Positions 9,425-18,393 of a DNA stretch of 64,000 nt are shown here, in pieces. Within the stretch, counting starts at the first letter, position 1. Each line of letters starts with the position of its first letter. The translations under genes and the position numbers were made by a program. The DNA lies in assembly GCF_030408435.1 (NCBI RefSeq), contig NZ_CP047046.1, positions 1,160,572 through 1,224,571 on the forward strand, read 5' to 3'. Source of the DNA: Corynebacterium auriscanis. Its GTDB lineage: Bacteria > Actinomycetota > Actinomycetes > Mycobacteriales > Mycobacteriaceae. The notes under the pieces were generated by a model, which was given only the letters and a program-made list of their open reading frames with translations, made no database searches and was not told where the DNA came from.

Positions 9425-11173
9425 ATGACGAATGCCAACGTTGAACGCAACCGCACCGATGCTCCGGTGATCATTGTGGGCGCCGGTCTGGCCGGACTGG
9501 TGGCAGCGCACGAAGCGGTGAAAAGTGGATTGAAAGTCCTCGTACTAGATCAGGAAAACCGCAACAATCTGGGTGGGCAGGCGTTTTGGTCTCTGGGAGG
9601 ATTGTTCTACGTCAACAGCCCCGAGCAACGCCTGATGGGTGTAAAGGACAGCGAGGAATTGGCGTGGCGGGACTGGGAGAACTCCGCCGACTACGACAAT
9701 GCGGACAACGACTATTGGCCACGCAAGTGGGGTAGGGAATACGTTCGCTTCGCGACCCATGAAAAACGCGACTACCTTAAGGCTCTCGGGCTACATGTAG
9801 TTCCCACTGTGGGCTGGGCCGAGCGCGGGCACGGCGATGCCTCAGCGCACGGAAACTCGGTTCCACGGTTCCATCTAACATGGGGCACCGGCCCCGAGGT
9901 GGTGCGCGTTTTCCGCGAACCTCTGGAGGAGGCCGAGCGCCAGGGCAAGATCGAGTTCCGATTCCGTCACCAGGTGGATGAGCTGTTGACTGAGCCCGAC
10001 GGGGACGGTGTGCGCGTGGTCGGCGTGCGCGGTAGTGTGCTGGAACCGACGGATCTGGAGCGCGGTCAGGCGAGCTCGCGCGAGGTTGTCGGCGACTTCG
10101 AACTTCGTGCACCCGCGGTGGTCGTGACCACTGGTGGTATTGGTGGCAACTTGGATTTGGTGCGTCGCACGTGGCCCACCGAGCGCTGGGGGGAATGCCC
10201 CAAGGAATTGGTACGGGGTGTGCCAGCGCACGTCGATGGTCGCATGATTGAGATCTCGAAGCAGGCGGGCGCGCGCCTGACGAACACTGATCGAATGTGG
10301 CACTACACCGAGGGCATGATGAATTGGGATCCCATTTGGCCTACCCACGGAATCCGCATTATCCCTGGCCCCAGCTCTCTGTGGTTGGATGCCGAAGGTA
10401 ACCGTCTGCCCACCACGCTTATCCCCGGTGGAGATAACCTCGCGACCCTCGAGCACATTGGTCGCACTGGGCACGGCTATTCGTGGTTTGTGCTGACCAA
10501 GGCGATCGCCGATAAGGAGTTTATCTTCTCTGGATCCGAGCAAAACCCGGATCTCACCATCAAGAAGTTCAAGAACTTGCTGTCCAAGGTTGGGCCGGGC
10601 ACTCACCCTGCAATTCAAAATTTCATGGATCACGGAGAAGACTGGGTGATTGCCGATGACCTAGACAATCTGGTCGAAGGTATGAACGAGGTCACGGCGG
10701 AGGATGCCCCACGCATCGATGCCCAAAAACTACGCCGCGTGATCGAAGATCGCGACAGCCAGCTCGACAACAAGTTCTCCAAGGATTCCCAGATCAACTA
10801 CATTCGTACCGCCCGCGGATACTTGGGTGACAAGATTGTCCGCTGTGCTGCCCCGCACCGGTTGCTCGATGAGTCCAAGGGACCACTGATTGCGGTGCGT
10901 ATGCGCATCCTTACCCGTAAGACTCTAGGCGGTATTGAAACTGATCTGTCGGGTCGTTGCGTGCAATCCGATGGCTCGGTACTGCCTGGCCTGTACGCCG
11001 CCGGCGAGGTCTCGGGCTTCGGTGGGGGTGGAATGCATGGCAAGAATGCGCTGGAAGGTACCTTCTTGGGTGGGTGTATCCACTCGGGCAAGCGTGTGGG
11101 TGAGGCCCTGAAACCGCAGATCGAGGCCCTGCTGCGCGAATCTCAAACCGCCCGAGGCGAAGACCGTGGGTAA
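9425..11173 (+). CDS. FAD-binding dehydrogenase (fumarate reductase/KstD-like flavoprotein)
   Basis: A 582-residue flavoprotein of the FAD_binding_2 superfamily. The N-terminal dinucleotide motif IIVGAGLAGLVAAHEAVKSG is followed by the FAD-contact QAFWSLGGLFYVNSPEQR. The central part holds a TTGGIGGNLDLVRRTWP block, and the C-terminal FAD motif reads GLYAAGEVSGFGGGGMHGKN. The overall pattern is that of the actinobacterial 'FAD-binding dehydrogenase' family (relatives of ketosteroid dehydrogenases and fumarate reductases) whose substrate is unknown. The ATG at 9425 has GGAG seven bases upstream; earlier in-frame starts lack a site. The stop overlaps the amidase start by 8 bp, so the two are co-translated. 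Confidence 0.88.
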   Translation: MTNANVERNRTDAPVIIVGAGLAGLVAAHEAVKSGLKVLVLDQENRNNLGGQAFWSLGGLFYVNSPEQRLMGVKDSEELAWRDWENSADYDNADNDYWPRKWGREYVRFATHEKRDYLKALGLHVVPTVGWAERGHGDASAHGNSVPRFHLTWGTGPEVVRVFREPLEEAERQGKIEFRFRHQVDELLTEPDGDGVRVVGVRGSVLEPTDLERGQASSREVVGDFELRAPAVVVTTGGIGGNLDLVRRTWPTERWGECPKELVRGVPAHVDGRMIEISKQAGARLTNTDRMWHYTEGMMNWDPIWPTHGIRIIPGPSSLWLDAEGNRLPTTLIPGGDNLATLEHIGRTGHGYSWFVLTKAIADKEFIFSGSEQNPDLTIKKFKNLLSKVGPGTHPAIQNFMDHGEDWVIADDLDNLVEGMNEVTAEDAPRIDAQKLRRVIEDRDSQLDNKFSKDSQINYIRTARGYLGDKIVRCAAPHRLLDESKGPLIAVRMRILTRKTLGGIETDLSGRCVQSDGSVLPGLYAAGEVSGFGGGGMHGKNALEGTFLGGCIHSGKRVGEALKPQIEALLRESQTARGEDRG

Positions 11174-12545
11174 GCATTCCTTCGACCTTCCATGGCATGC
11201 ATTCTCGGCGGCGCAGTGGCGGGAAGCGGCCATAACCGAGGGGGCCGAGGTTGGAATCCACGCTGCTCTGGAGCGCATCGATGCTAAAGACGACCTGATT
11301 AATGCTTTCACCGTAGTTCTGCGCGAGGAGGCATTGGAAGCCGCTCGGCAACTCGACCGCGCGGCCACTTCCACACCTGGCCCGCTGTTCGGCGTGCCTA
11401 TCGCCATCAAGGAAGAAATCGACGTCGCCGGCACCGTGACCACGTTTGGAACCAACGCCAACACATCGGTTCGCACTACTGATTCCGAGATTGTCCGGCG
11501 CCTCCGCAACGCCGGTGCCGTCATCATCGGCAAGACTGCCATGCCGGCCTTCGGTGCATTCCCGTTCACCGAATCCGAAGCCACGGGAATCACTCGCAAC
11601 CCGCGTGATCTTACCCGCACCCCAGGCGGATCCTCCGGCGGCACAGCGGCGGCAATCGCTGCGGGCATGGTGCCAGTCGCTATTGGTGGCGACGGAGGCG
11701 GATCAGTGCGCATTCCCGCTGCCCATTGCGGGCTCGTGGGCCTGAAACCAGGACGGGGGGTGCTGCCCACAGATCCTTACCCCGACCTTTGGTTATCGCT
11801 TGGGACTGCCGGGCCGCTCGGCGCTTGTGTGGCTGATGTTGCTCTGGTATTCGACGCCCTGCGTGGCAGTTATGAACATCAACCCGCAGGGTCGCGGACA
11901 GCATGGGAACGCCCCTTGCGGGTTGTCCTGGATACGCACCCTGTGAGCCCTCTCACTCCTCCCCATGAAGATCACGTGGCCGCGGTCCATAGGATTGGTG
12001 AGGAGCTTAGGGGTGCGGGGCATGGCGTCGAGAAGAAAAAGTTGAGTTACCCCGACCCCACGCCGGCCTTTCTAGCCCAGTTCTACGCTGGGATTCGCCA
12101 AGAGATCGCCGGGTTAGATCACCCCGAGAGGATCGAGCCGCGCCACAAGCGGACGGCCCTGATGGGGGTGTGGACAATGCCGCAGCGGGTGCATGATTGG
12201 GCCCGGCGGGCTTCGCAGCAGCTGGGGGACCTCATTGAACGGGAGATCTTTAGCCAGTACGACCTGATCGTAACCCCGACGGTGGCAGGTCGGCCGATAA
12301 AGGCTGGACGCTTGATGCAGATGGGAACTATTGCAGCACAGCTGGCGAGTTTGCCGTCGGTGGCGTACACCGCCACGTGGAACGTCAGTGGGCATCCCGC
12401 GATCGCCATTCCTGTAGGGGTAGGGCGCGACGGTTTGCCGGTGAGTGTGCAATTGGTGGCCTCGCGCGATGGTGGGGAAGACCTGTTATTGGACGTGGCT
12501 GCGCGCATTGAAGAAAGGATTGGTCGGTTTCACCCCGTTGCGTAG
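11166..12545 (+). CDS. Amidase-signature family amidohydrolase
   Basis: A 459-residue amidase-signature enzyme that hydrolyses carboxamide bonds through a Ser-cisSer-Lys triad. The lysine lies in GVPIAIKEEIDVAG (residue ~82). The Gly/Ser loop GGSSGGTAAAIAAGMVPVAI and the nucleophile region GGDGGGSVRIPAAHCGLVGL follow. No signal peptide is seen, so it should be cytoplasmic. The GTG at 11166 has GAGG eight bases upstream and lies inside the end of the dehydrogenase gene, giving a two-gene operon. Substrates in this family range from aliphatic amides to Glu-tRNA. The lack of gatC/gatB neighbours argues against GatA, so a catabolic amidase acting with the adjacent oxidoreductase is the more likely role. 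Confidence 0.9.
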   Translation: MGKHSFDLPWHAFSAAQWREAAITEGAEVGIHAALERIDAKDDLINAFTVVLREEALEAARQLDRAATSTPGPLFGVPIAIKEEIDVAGTVTTFGTNANTSVRTTDSEIVRRLRNAGAVIIGKTAMPAFGAFPFTESEATGITRNPRDLTRTPGGSSGGTAAAIAAGMVPVAIGGDGGGSVRIPAAHCGLVGLKPGRGVLPTDPYPDLWLSLGTAGPLGACVADVALVFDALRGSYEHQPAGSRTAWERPLRVVLDTHPVSPLTPPHEDHVAAVHRIGEELRGAGHGVEKKKLSYPDPTPAFLAQFYAGIRQEIAGLDHPERIEPRHKRTALMGVWTMPQRVHDWARRASQQLGDLIEREIFSQYDLIVTPTVAGRPIKAGRLMQMGTIAAQLASLPSVAYTATWNVSGHPAIAIPVGVGRDGLPVSVQLVASRDGGEDLLLDVAARIEERIGRFHPVA

Positions 12546-12549
12546 GTGG

Positions 12550-12605
12550 GTACCACGTCCAGGGGTGGTTATGCATAGCTAAGTACCACGTCCGGGGGTA
12601 GTTAT
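12550..12605. repeat. Two direct copies of a 23-bp sequence
   Basis: GTACCACGTCC(A/G)GGGGT(G/A)GTTAT occurs at 12550-12572 and 12583-12605, a 33-bp period with two mismatches. It lies between the amidase stop and the lipase promoter region. A related stretch (TAAGTACCAC followed by a GC-rich run) is found at 42711-42732. Confidence 0.8.
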
Positions 12606-12708
12606 TAGTTTTGTAAACAGAATTTTTATTAAATCCCACCCTTCCTGTGAGTTGGATCACCATACTGAATGTGTCGATTGATTCGATTCAACTGGAAGGT
12701 GGACACTG

Positions 12709-14178
12709 ATGAAGATTCATGCACGTCAAAGCCGTGTTTTGTGGGCGGCCTTGATGATTCCCGGGCTAGCGCTGGGCGGGGTGGGAACAGCTTTTGCTGA
12801 AGAGGACGCGCCAGGATCGGGTGCGGCAACGGCGGGGTCGTCGGGTGCTGAAGGATCGTCGGGCAGCGAGGCGCGCGTGGAAAAGGGTGATCATGACCCG
12901 TTCTATGATCTCGTGGATGTTTCCGGTAGGCGCCCAGGAGACGTGGTGAAAATCCAGGATGCGCCGTATGGTCGGGTTTTCGGGAACTTGGATTACAAGC
13001 TGCCGAATTCTGTGCACAAGATTATGTACACCTCCACCACACAAACCGGCCAGAAAGTACCCGTCACAGGTTACGTCGTGGAGCCAGTCGTGAAGTGGAA
13101 AGGCAAGGGGCCCCGGCCAACAGTAGTGGTAGGGCGTGGAACGGTGGGGCAGGGTGATCAGTGTGCGCCATCGCGCAACTGGCCACTGGATAACCAACCT
13201 AACCCTATTGCTTCGGAACGCGCCGTGGCGCTGGAAGGGATGTACGACTGGGTCTTTTCTAACCAGGGCGTGCGCGTTGTTGTCACAGATTATGTGGGCA
13301 TGGGCACTGCGGGTGTGCACACCTACATGAACCGGTTGGATCAGGCGCATGCCATGATCGATGCAGCTAGGGCTACGCGCAACCTGGTGGAAGAAAAGGG
13401 TGGGAACTTCGGCAAGGTGTCATTCTATGGGCACTCGCAGGGTGGCGGAGCAGCTGCGGCTGCCATTGAAACCATCGGCGCGTATGCGCCAGAGCTGGAT
13501 CCCGCGGGCGCTTATGCATCCGCTCCACCGGCCGATTTGGATGCGGTGCAGCGCAATATCGACGGATCGGACCTGGTGGGTGCGATTGGCTTTACTATCA
13601 ACGGATTGCTGGAGCGCTATCCAGAGCTGCAGGCGGATTTGGAGGCCAATCTCAATGATCGAGGCAAGGTCGCACTGGAGGATCTGAAGACGATGTGTAC
13701 GAACGAGATCACGGAAAAATACGGGCACCAGACGACCTCCATGTGGACGAAAGATGGGCGCAGTCTGGATGAGCTGTTGAAGTCAATGCCGAAGGCGCAG
13801 GCTGCCATGGAAGCTCAACGCATCGGAAAGTCCATACCGGCGGCGCCTGTCATGATCGTCTCCGGTCGGTACGATCTCAATGTGGAGTATCAGCAAGCCA
13901 AGGACTTGGCGCGGAAGTGGTGTGCTGCGGGGACGTCCGTCCTGTACCGAGATGACTATATGGCCAAGCTTGGCGATTACAACCACTTCGTCCAAGCGAT
14001 ATCCGGCGCGGAATTCGGCATTCCGTTCATTTTGGATCGCTTCAACGGTGTGCCGGTCAAGGGTGCGTGCCAAATTCCCGAAAAGGCCAATCCTATTGGC
14101 AGCGCGCAGGGGTCTGCAGAGGGCGCGGTGAACTTATCTGACGTTGCTGTGGGGTCCAGTGTGCTGGGTAGCAGCTAG
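12709..14178 (+). CDS. Secreted triacylglycerol lipase (secretory lipase family)
   Basis: A 489-residue exported lipase of the secretory-lipase (LIP) alpha/beta-hydrolase family. A signal peptide (MKIHARQSRVLWAALMIPGL, cleavage after TAFA) is followed by an acidic/Gly-Ser linker to about residue 60. The nucleophile elbow reads SFYGHSQGGGAAAAA (Ser near residue 245), and a late Asp/His pair is plausible in SGRYDLNVEYQQ and GDYNHFVQ. The ATG has AAGGTGG six bases upstream. It is a single gene. Such enzymes release fatty acids from host or medium lipids, which matters most in corynebacteria that need external lipid, although this window does not show whether this strain does. Confidence 0.9.
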   Translation: MKIHARQSRVLWAALMIPGLALGGVGTAFAEEDAPGSGAATAGSSGAEGSSGSEARVEKGDHDPFYDLVDVSGRRPGDVVKIQDAPYGRVFGNLDYKLPNSVHKIMYTSTTQTGQKVPVTGYVVEPVVKWKGKGPRPTVVVGRGTVGQGDQCAPSRNWPLDNQPNPIASERAVALEGMYDWVFSNQGVRVVVTDYVGMGTAGVHTYMNRLDQAHAMIDAARATRNLVEEKGGNFGKVSFYGHSQGGGAAAAAIETIGAYAPELDPAGAYASAPPADLDAVQRNIDGSDLVGAIGFTINGLLERYPELQADLEANLNDRGKVALEDLKTMCTNEITEKYGHQTTSMWTKDGRSLDELLKSMPKAQAAMEAQRIGKSIPAAPVMIVSGRYDLNVEYQQAKDLARKWCAAGTSVLYRDDYMAKLGDYNHFVQAISGAEFGIPFILDRFNGVPVKGACQIPEKANPIGSAQGSAEGAVNLSDVAVGSSVLGSS

Positions 14179-14250
14179 CCGGGGTGGGTGCCCAGTAGCT
14201 TATTCGGGTGATATGACTCAGCGGAGCGCATCCGGCTGACATGAATGAGG

Positions 14251-14316
14251 GGTTGAGTTATGGGTTAGGGGGTTGAGTTTTGGGTTAGGGGGTTGAGTTT
14301 TGGGTTAGGGGGTTGG
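14251..14316. repeat. 20-bp tandem repeat, G-rich
   Basis: Three full 20-bp units (14251, 14271, 14291) of GGTTGAGTTNTGGGTTAGGG and a partial fourth at 14311. The second and third units are identical; the first differs by one base. Runs of three to five G recur with short spacers, so the plus strand could fold into a G-quadruplex. It lies between the lipase and ktrB. Confidence 0.9.
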
Positions 14317-14440
14317 GTGCCCATAAGGGGGCCGGCGCCCCTTCATCCGCGAAGTGTCATAATATATATTATCGGCTAAAGGGCTGAACGCTCGCTATAG
14401 CTCGAGGTCATTACTGGTAGCTCATTACCTGCACAAGCTG

Positions 14441-15907
14441 GTGGTACGTTACCCATTAAAAAAGCGTTTAGATTTATCCGGCGAGTATCGTCGTTGTGCT
14501 AGCCATATTGCGACTCTGGGTCTAGGGTTATCCTTCGTGCAAACTAACGCAACAACACCACGGTTGCATCCCACCCAAGTGGTCGCCGTGGGTTTTATCG
14601 TACTGATCCTCATCGGTACGTTCGTCTTGATGCTGCCGGTGTCATCAACCGACGGAACGGCGACGGACTTTCTGCCGTCTCTCTTTACAGCCACAAGTGC
14701 TGTATCGCTGACGGGACTAGTCGTTGAGGATACGGCGACCCATTGGACTAGCTTCGGCCAGGTTGTCATTATTACGTTGATTCAGCTTGGCGGGTTCGGC
14801 GTCATGAGTCTGACATCCTTGGCCGCCATGATGCTGACTGGGCGCTTGAGTCTCCGCTCGCAGCTCAATACCTTGGCAGAAGGTCGAACGCAGGATGCTA
14901 GCAGCGTGCGCAAAACGCTTGTTATGACACTTGTGTTTATGGCGGGCACCGAGTTCCTTGTGGCCATCTTCCTCGCCTGTCGTTTCCACTTTGGATACGA
15001 TAGGCCCTTTGGACAAGCTGTGTGGCACGGTGTATTCCACGCGATTTCCGCATTCAATAACGCGGGATTCAGCATCTACTCCGATAACCTCATTAGCCTG
15101 GCTACCGATGCTGCGGTCATCCTTCCCATCGCTTTCGCACTGATCGTCGGCGGGGTGGGTTTCCAAGTCCTGTTGGAAATCTTTAACAAGGCACGTCGGC
15201 GAATCCTCAACCCCCGTAACCGCAGTGATAACGTACGCTTTTCGGTAACCGCCACTGTCACCTTGTGGGGTACGGCATTTCTTCTGGTCGCAGGCTGGAT
15301 TTGGTACGCGTTCTTCGAATGGAAGGCCACCCTTGCTCCCCTAGCTTTTCACGACAAGATGTTGTTGAGCTTCTTCGGATCAGCTACGGCTAGAACCGCA
15401 GGGTTCAATGCCGTCGATTACGGCATGCTGCACCCGTCTACTCTTATGGGAACGGACATCTTGATGTTCATCGGCGGCGGATCCGGTGGTACCGCCGGTG
15501 GCATCCGCATCACGACCGCGGCCATCATCCTGGCTGCGATGTTGACCGAATTTCGTGGTGAAAACAGCGTCACCATTAACCGAAGGCGCATTAGTCCCTC
15601 CACCATTCGCCGCGCACTCACCGTGGTGAGCTTCGGCGTGGCTCTCGTAGTGACGGCCATCGTGCTCATCCGCACGCTGGACCCGCAGTTCACCGCAGAC
15701 CAAGTGGTGTTGGAGACCCTCTCCGCCTTTTCTACCGTTGGTCTCTCCACTGGTATCACCCCTTACCTCAGCGGTGCCTCACAGGGCATCCTCATCGCGA
15801 TCATGTATCTTGGTCGCATCGGGCCAATCACATTGGTCACGGCGATGGCTTTGAAAAAGTTCAAGCGTCGTTTCGAATACCCAGAAGAAAGGCCGTTCAT
15901 TGGTTAG
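14441..15907 (+). CDS. ktrB: Potassium uptake channel subunit KtrB/TrkH family
   Basis: Membrane subunit of a Ktr-type K+ uptake system, with four repeated membrane-pore-membrane units. Selectivity-filter-like stretches are visible at SLTGLVVEDT, SAFNNAGFSIYSDN, ARTAGFNAVDYG and STVGLSTGITPYL, each with the expected glycine. The lysine/glycine-rich segment MFIGGGSGGTAGGIRITTAA is a family landmark. The frame is open from the GTG at 14441 with no good ribosome-binding site. A GTG at 14537 (VQTNATTPRLHPTQVV) has AGGG about nine bases upstream and would fit the usual shorter N-terminus, so the start is uncertain. The 3' end overlaps ktrA by 8 bp. Confidence 0.93.
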   Translation: MVRYPLKKRLDLSGEYRRCASHIATLGLGLSFVQTNATTPRLHPTQVVAVGFIVLILIGTFVLMLPVSSTDGTATDFLPSLFTATSAVSLTGLVVEDTATHWTSFGQVVIITLIQLGGFGVMSLTSLAAMMLTGRLSLRSQLNTLAEGRTQDASSVRKTLVMTLVFMAGTEFLVAIFLACRFHFGYDRPFGQAVWHGVFHAISAFNNAGFSIYSDNLISLATDAAVILPIAFALIVGGVGFQVLLEIFNKARRRILNPRNRSDNVRFSVTATVTLWGTAFLLVAGWIWYAFFEWKATLAPLAFHDKMLLSFFGSATARTAGFNAVDYGMLHPSTLMGTDILMFIGGGSGGTAGGIRITTAAIILAAMLTEFRGENSVTINRRRISPSTIRRALTVVSFGVALVVTAIVLIRTLDPQFTADQVVLETLSAFSTVGLSTGITPYLSGASQGILIAIMYLGRIGPITLVTAMALKKFKRRFEYPEERPFIG

Positions 15908-16583
15908 GTTCTTTGGCCCGTCCGCAAAAAATCGGGCAAAAATCAATATTCCCCCTGTTGCTGTTCTCGGGCTCGGACGCTTCGGTTCTTCGCTCGCGAA
16001 AGAGCTGACCGCTCACGGCGTGGAAGTCTTGGGTGTCGATGCCGATGCCCGCCTCGTTGAGCAGTGCAAGAGTGAGCTCACAGATGCTGCCGTGGCGGAT
16101 ACCACCGATATGGATGCGCTGCAGCAGCTTGGGATCGGTGACTTTGACCGCGTGGTTCTGGGCATCGGTTCCTCCCTAGAATCGTCGATCCTCACGGCCT
16201 CGGCCCTGTTGGAGCTCGGAGTGCCCGATGTGTGGGCTAAGGCCGATTCCAAGGCGCACGCGCGCATCTTGACTCAGATCGGTGTGCACCACGTGGTGCG
16301 ACCGGAACGCGATACGGGGCGCCGCGTGGCTCACCTTTTGGGCGGGCGTTTCCAGGACTTCGCGGAGTTCGATGAGGATTTCGGCATGATCAAAATGCAC
16401 CCACCTGCTTTCTTGCAGGGCGGCCCTGTAGACAACGAAGCGTTGTCGGCCCGGGCGGGCGTGTGGGTTGTGCAAGCCCGTGTTAACGGTGATTGGCAAC
16501 CCATTACTTCCGATACCCGCTTGAGCTCCGAAGACCTTATCATCGTTGCCGGCGAGCTCTCGGCGCTCGAGAAATTCGGATAA
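15900..16583 (+). CDS. ktrA: Potassium uptake regulatory subunit KtrA/TrkA (RCK domain)
   Basis: Cytoplasmic gating ring subunit of 227 residues. The RCK_N Rossmann motif VAVLGLGRFGSSLAKELTAH and the acidic end of strand 2 (VLGVDADARLVEQ) indicate nucleotide binding (ATP/ADP or NAD). The C-terminal half is an RCK_C domain ending in LSSEDLIIVAGELSALEKF. It starts at a TTG at 15900 with GAAAGG seven bases upstream and overlaps the end of ktrB by 8 bp, so the two subunits are translationally coupled. It is followed by repeat DNA and then the convergent mgtE. Confidence 0.94.
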   Translation: MVRFFGPSAKNRAKINIPPVAVLGLGRFGSSLAKELTAHGVEVLGVDADARLVEQCKSELTDAAVADTTDMDALQQLGIGDFDRVVLGIGSSLESSILTASALLELGVPDVWAKADSKAHARILTQIGVHHVVRPERDTGRRVAHLLGGRFQDFAEFDEDFGMIKMHPPAFLQGGPVDNEALSARAGVWVVQARVNGDWQPITSDTRLSSEDLIIVAGELSALEKFG

Positions 16584-16620
16584 TTCAACCCGAACGGTGG
16601 CGGTTGGGCGCTCCCCTCCT

Positions 16621-16747
16621 CTGGCAACGAAGGGTGCCGGGCGGGGGTGCCCAGCCGCCAGTCCGCACAATGTGCAGCAGAACTCTGGCAACGAAGGGTG
16701 CCGGGCGGGCTGCCCAGCCACCAGTCCGCACAATGTGCAGCAGAACT
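16621..16747. repeat. 64-bp direct repeat, two copies
   Basis: The block beginning CTGGCAACGAAGGGTGCCGG is repeated at 16621 and 16685 with only one to three differences. Each copy ends in AATGTGCAGCAGAACT, which is also the left arm of the hairpin element at 16732. The block therefore looks like a partial duplication of that element. It lies in the 421-bp ktrA-mgtE gap; no gene is seen there. Confidence 0.9.
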
Positions 16748-16793
16748 CTGACAAAATGACGCGTTTTTGTTGGAGTTCTGCTGCACATTCGTT
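16724..16793. repeat. 70-bp hairpin element, copy 1
   Basis: A perfect 17-bp inverted repeat (AATGTGCAGCAGAACTC, 16732-16748; GAGTTCTGCTGCACATT, 16773-16789) flanks an inner CAAAA/TTTTG stem. The whole 16724-16793 block matches 44901-44970 at 67 of 70 positions. It sits between convergent ktrA and mgtE, so it could work as a bidirectional terminator here, but a dispersed non-coding repeat is equally possible. Confidence 0.9.
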
Positions 16794-17004
16794 TTCTTTC
16801 GCTGTTCAGCGGGAGGATACGGGCGCCGGGGCGTCCGAGACTGCCCCCGTACCCAGCCGAACCGCCCAGACCCCAATAAATTCACCCGCAGAGGTGACGA
16901 CCTATGTAAAACAGCCCGGTTCGGCACAGTTACCCCGGTTTTGCTGCGCACACCGCCCCCGTGCTCCTACCCCGGCGTTGCTGCTGAATTGCCCTGTTGC
17001 CGCA

Positions 17005-18390
17005 CTACCCTGCCGCCGCGATCTGCTCCGCCATAATCGCCCCCGCAATGGTGAAGTAGATAATCAAACCGGTTGCATCGACCAAGGTGGAGACCACAGG
17101 GGTGGAGAACACGGCAGGGTCCACACCGAGCTTTTTAGCCACCAACGGCAACATGCCTCCGACGATGCATGCCCACGAGCAAATGCACACGATCGCCAAG
17201 GAAATTGTGGCTGCGACTTGCGGATAATACAGCAGGGCCACGATGGGGAAAATCACCGCTCCAAGGAAAACACCCAGTAGGAATCCTACGCGCACCTCGC
17301 GCCAGATCACGCGGAAAACATCACTGGGGCGTACTTCATCAATAGCTAGGGCACGAACCACCGAACTGGCCGCCTGCGAACCCGCATTGCCACCAGTACC
17401 GATAATCATGGGAACGAACACACTGAGCACCACCACTTTTTCCAGAGTGGATTCAAACACTTCCATGACGTTGATGGTCAAAAACGCCGCGAAAATGAGC
17501 ACAATCAACCACAGCCCGCGCTTGCGGGCCAACGTGAACACCGTTGCAGTCAGGTATGGCTCGTTGAGTGGCTCTTGGCCACCGGAACGATAGGCATCCT
17601 CGGTTTCTTCGTCCTCAAGGATCTCCATGGCGTCGTCCACCGTAAGAAGCCCCAGCAGCCGGTCTTCCTCATCGACAACCGGAAGTGCCAACAAGTCAGC
17701 TTCTTGCACCAATCTGGCCGCGAATTCCTGGTCGTCATGGGCATACACGCGGTGCTTCTCGGACTGCAGCACGTCACTCACTGGAGTGCCAGCGGGCGCG
17801 GTCACGAGGTCCGCCAAGTTCACCATCCCGATTAACCGGCGGGAATTGTCGGTGACGGGGACGGTGGCAAAGGCCTCCCCACGCAGCTGGAGTTTCTCGA
17901 GCGCTTCTTCCCTATTTGAATCCGAGGATAAAACCACCGTGACAGGTAGCATTGCGCGCCCAGCGGACCGGGCAGGATATCCCAGCAGTACCGAGGTGGC
18001 CCGGCGATCTTCCTGCGGTAGGTCACGAAGCAGGCGCGAGGCGACTTTGGCTGGCATCTCATCCAAGAGCGCCGCGCGGTCGTCAGCAGCGATGGATCCA
18101 AACAATTCGCCTACATGCTCATCGCGGAGTGCCTCCAGCAAATCCGCCTGGTGCGGTGGGTCCAAGTACTCGAACACACTGAGCGCGCGTTCCTTATCCA
18201 ACAGCCGAAACGCAACCGCCTGTAACTCAGGCTTTAATCGCCCCAATTCAGCGGCGATATCAACACTGGTTTGTTCGGCAAGCCACCGCTGGGCCGATAC
18301 TAGCTCGCGCTCATCACGGGAGGCCAGCAAGCGCGGCAATTCGCGGTCTTCCGGCAGGTCCTTCCTGGGATCTACCCGGGTAGCGGTCAT
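17005..18390 (-). CDS. mgtE: Magnesium channel/transporter MgtE
   Basis: A 461-residue Mg2+ channel. The cytosolic MgtE_N superhelix (residues ~20-130, with LLRDLPQEDRR) is followed by two CBS domains (about 140-260, ending VVDEEDRLLGLLTVDDAMEI). Five C-terminal membrane segments include the conserved FVPMIIGTGGNAGSQAASSV pore region and DATGLIIYFTIAGAIM at the end. CBS and N domains close the pore when cytosolic Mg2+ is high. The ATG at 18390 has GAGGAAG six bases upstream. It is the last gene of a unit with the small membrane protein and the YceI protein. Confidence 0.95.
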   Translation of the reverse strand: MTATRVDPRKDLPEDRELPRLLASRDERELVSAQRWLAEQTSVDIAAELGRLKPELQAVAFRLLDKERALSVFEYLDPPHQADLLEALRDEHVGELFGSIAADDRAALLDEMPAKVASRLLRDLPQEDRRATSVLLGYPARSAGRAMLPVTVVLSSDSNREEALEKLQLRGEAFATVPVTDNSRRLIGMVNLADLVTAPAGTPVSDVLQSEKHRVYAHDDQEFAARLVQEADLLALPVVDEEDRLLGLLTVDDAMEILEDEETEDAYRSGGQEPLNEPYLTATVFTLARKRGLWLIVLIFAAFLTINVMEVFESTLEKVVVLSVFVPMIIGTGGNAGSQAASSVVRALAIDEVRPSDVFRVIWREVRVGFLLGVFLGAVIFPIVALLYYPQVAATISLAIVCICSWACIVGGMLPLVAKKLGVDPAVFSTPVVSTLVDATGLIIYFTIAGAIMAEQIAAAG

Positions 18391-18393
18391 TGC

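Noticed and set aside
10925..11770. 281-codon open frame on the minus strand across the FAD dehydrogenase and amidase genes
   Set aside because: Low-complexity Ser/Arg/Pro-rich translation, no ribosome site, and it lies opposite two well-supported genes.
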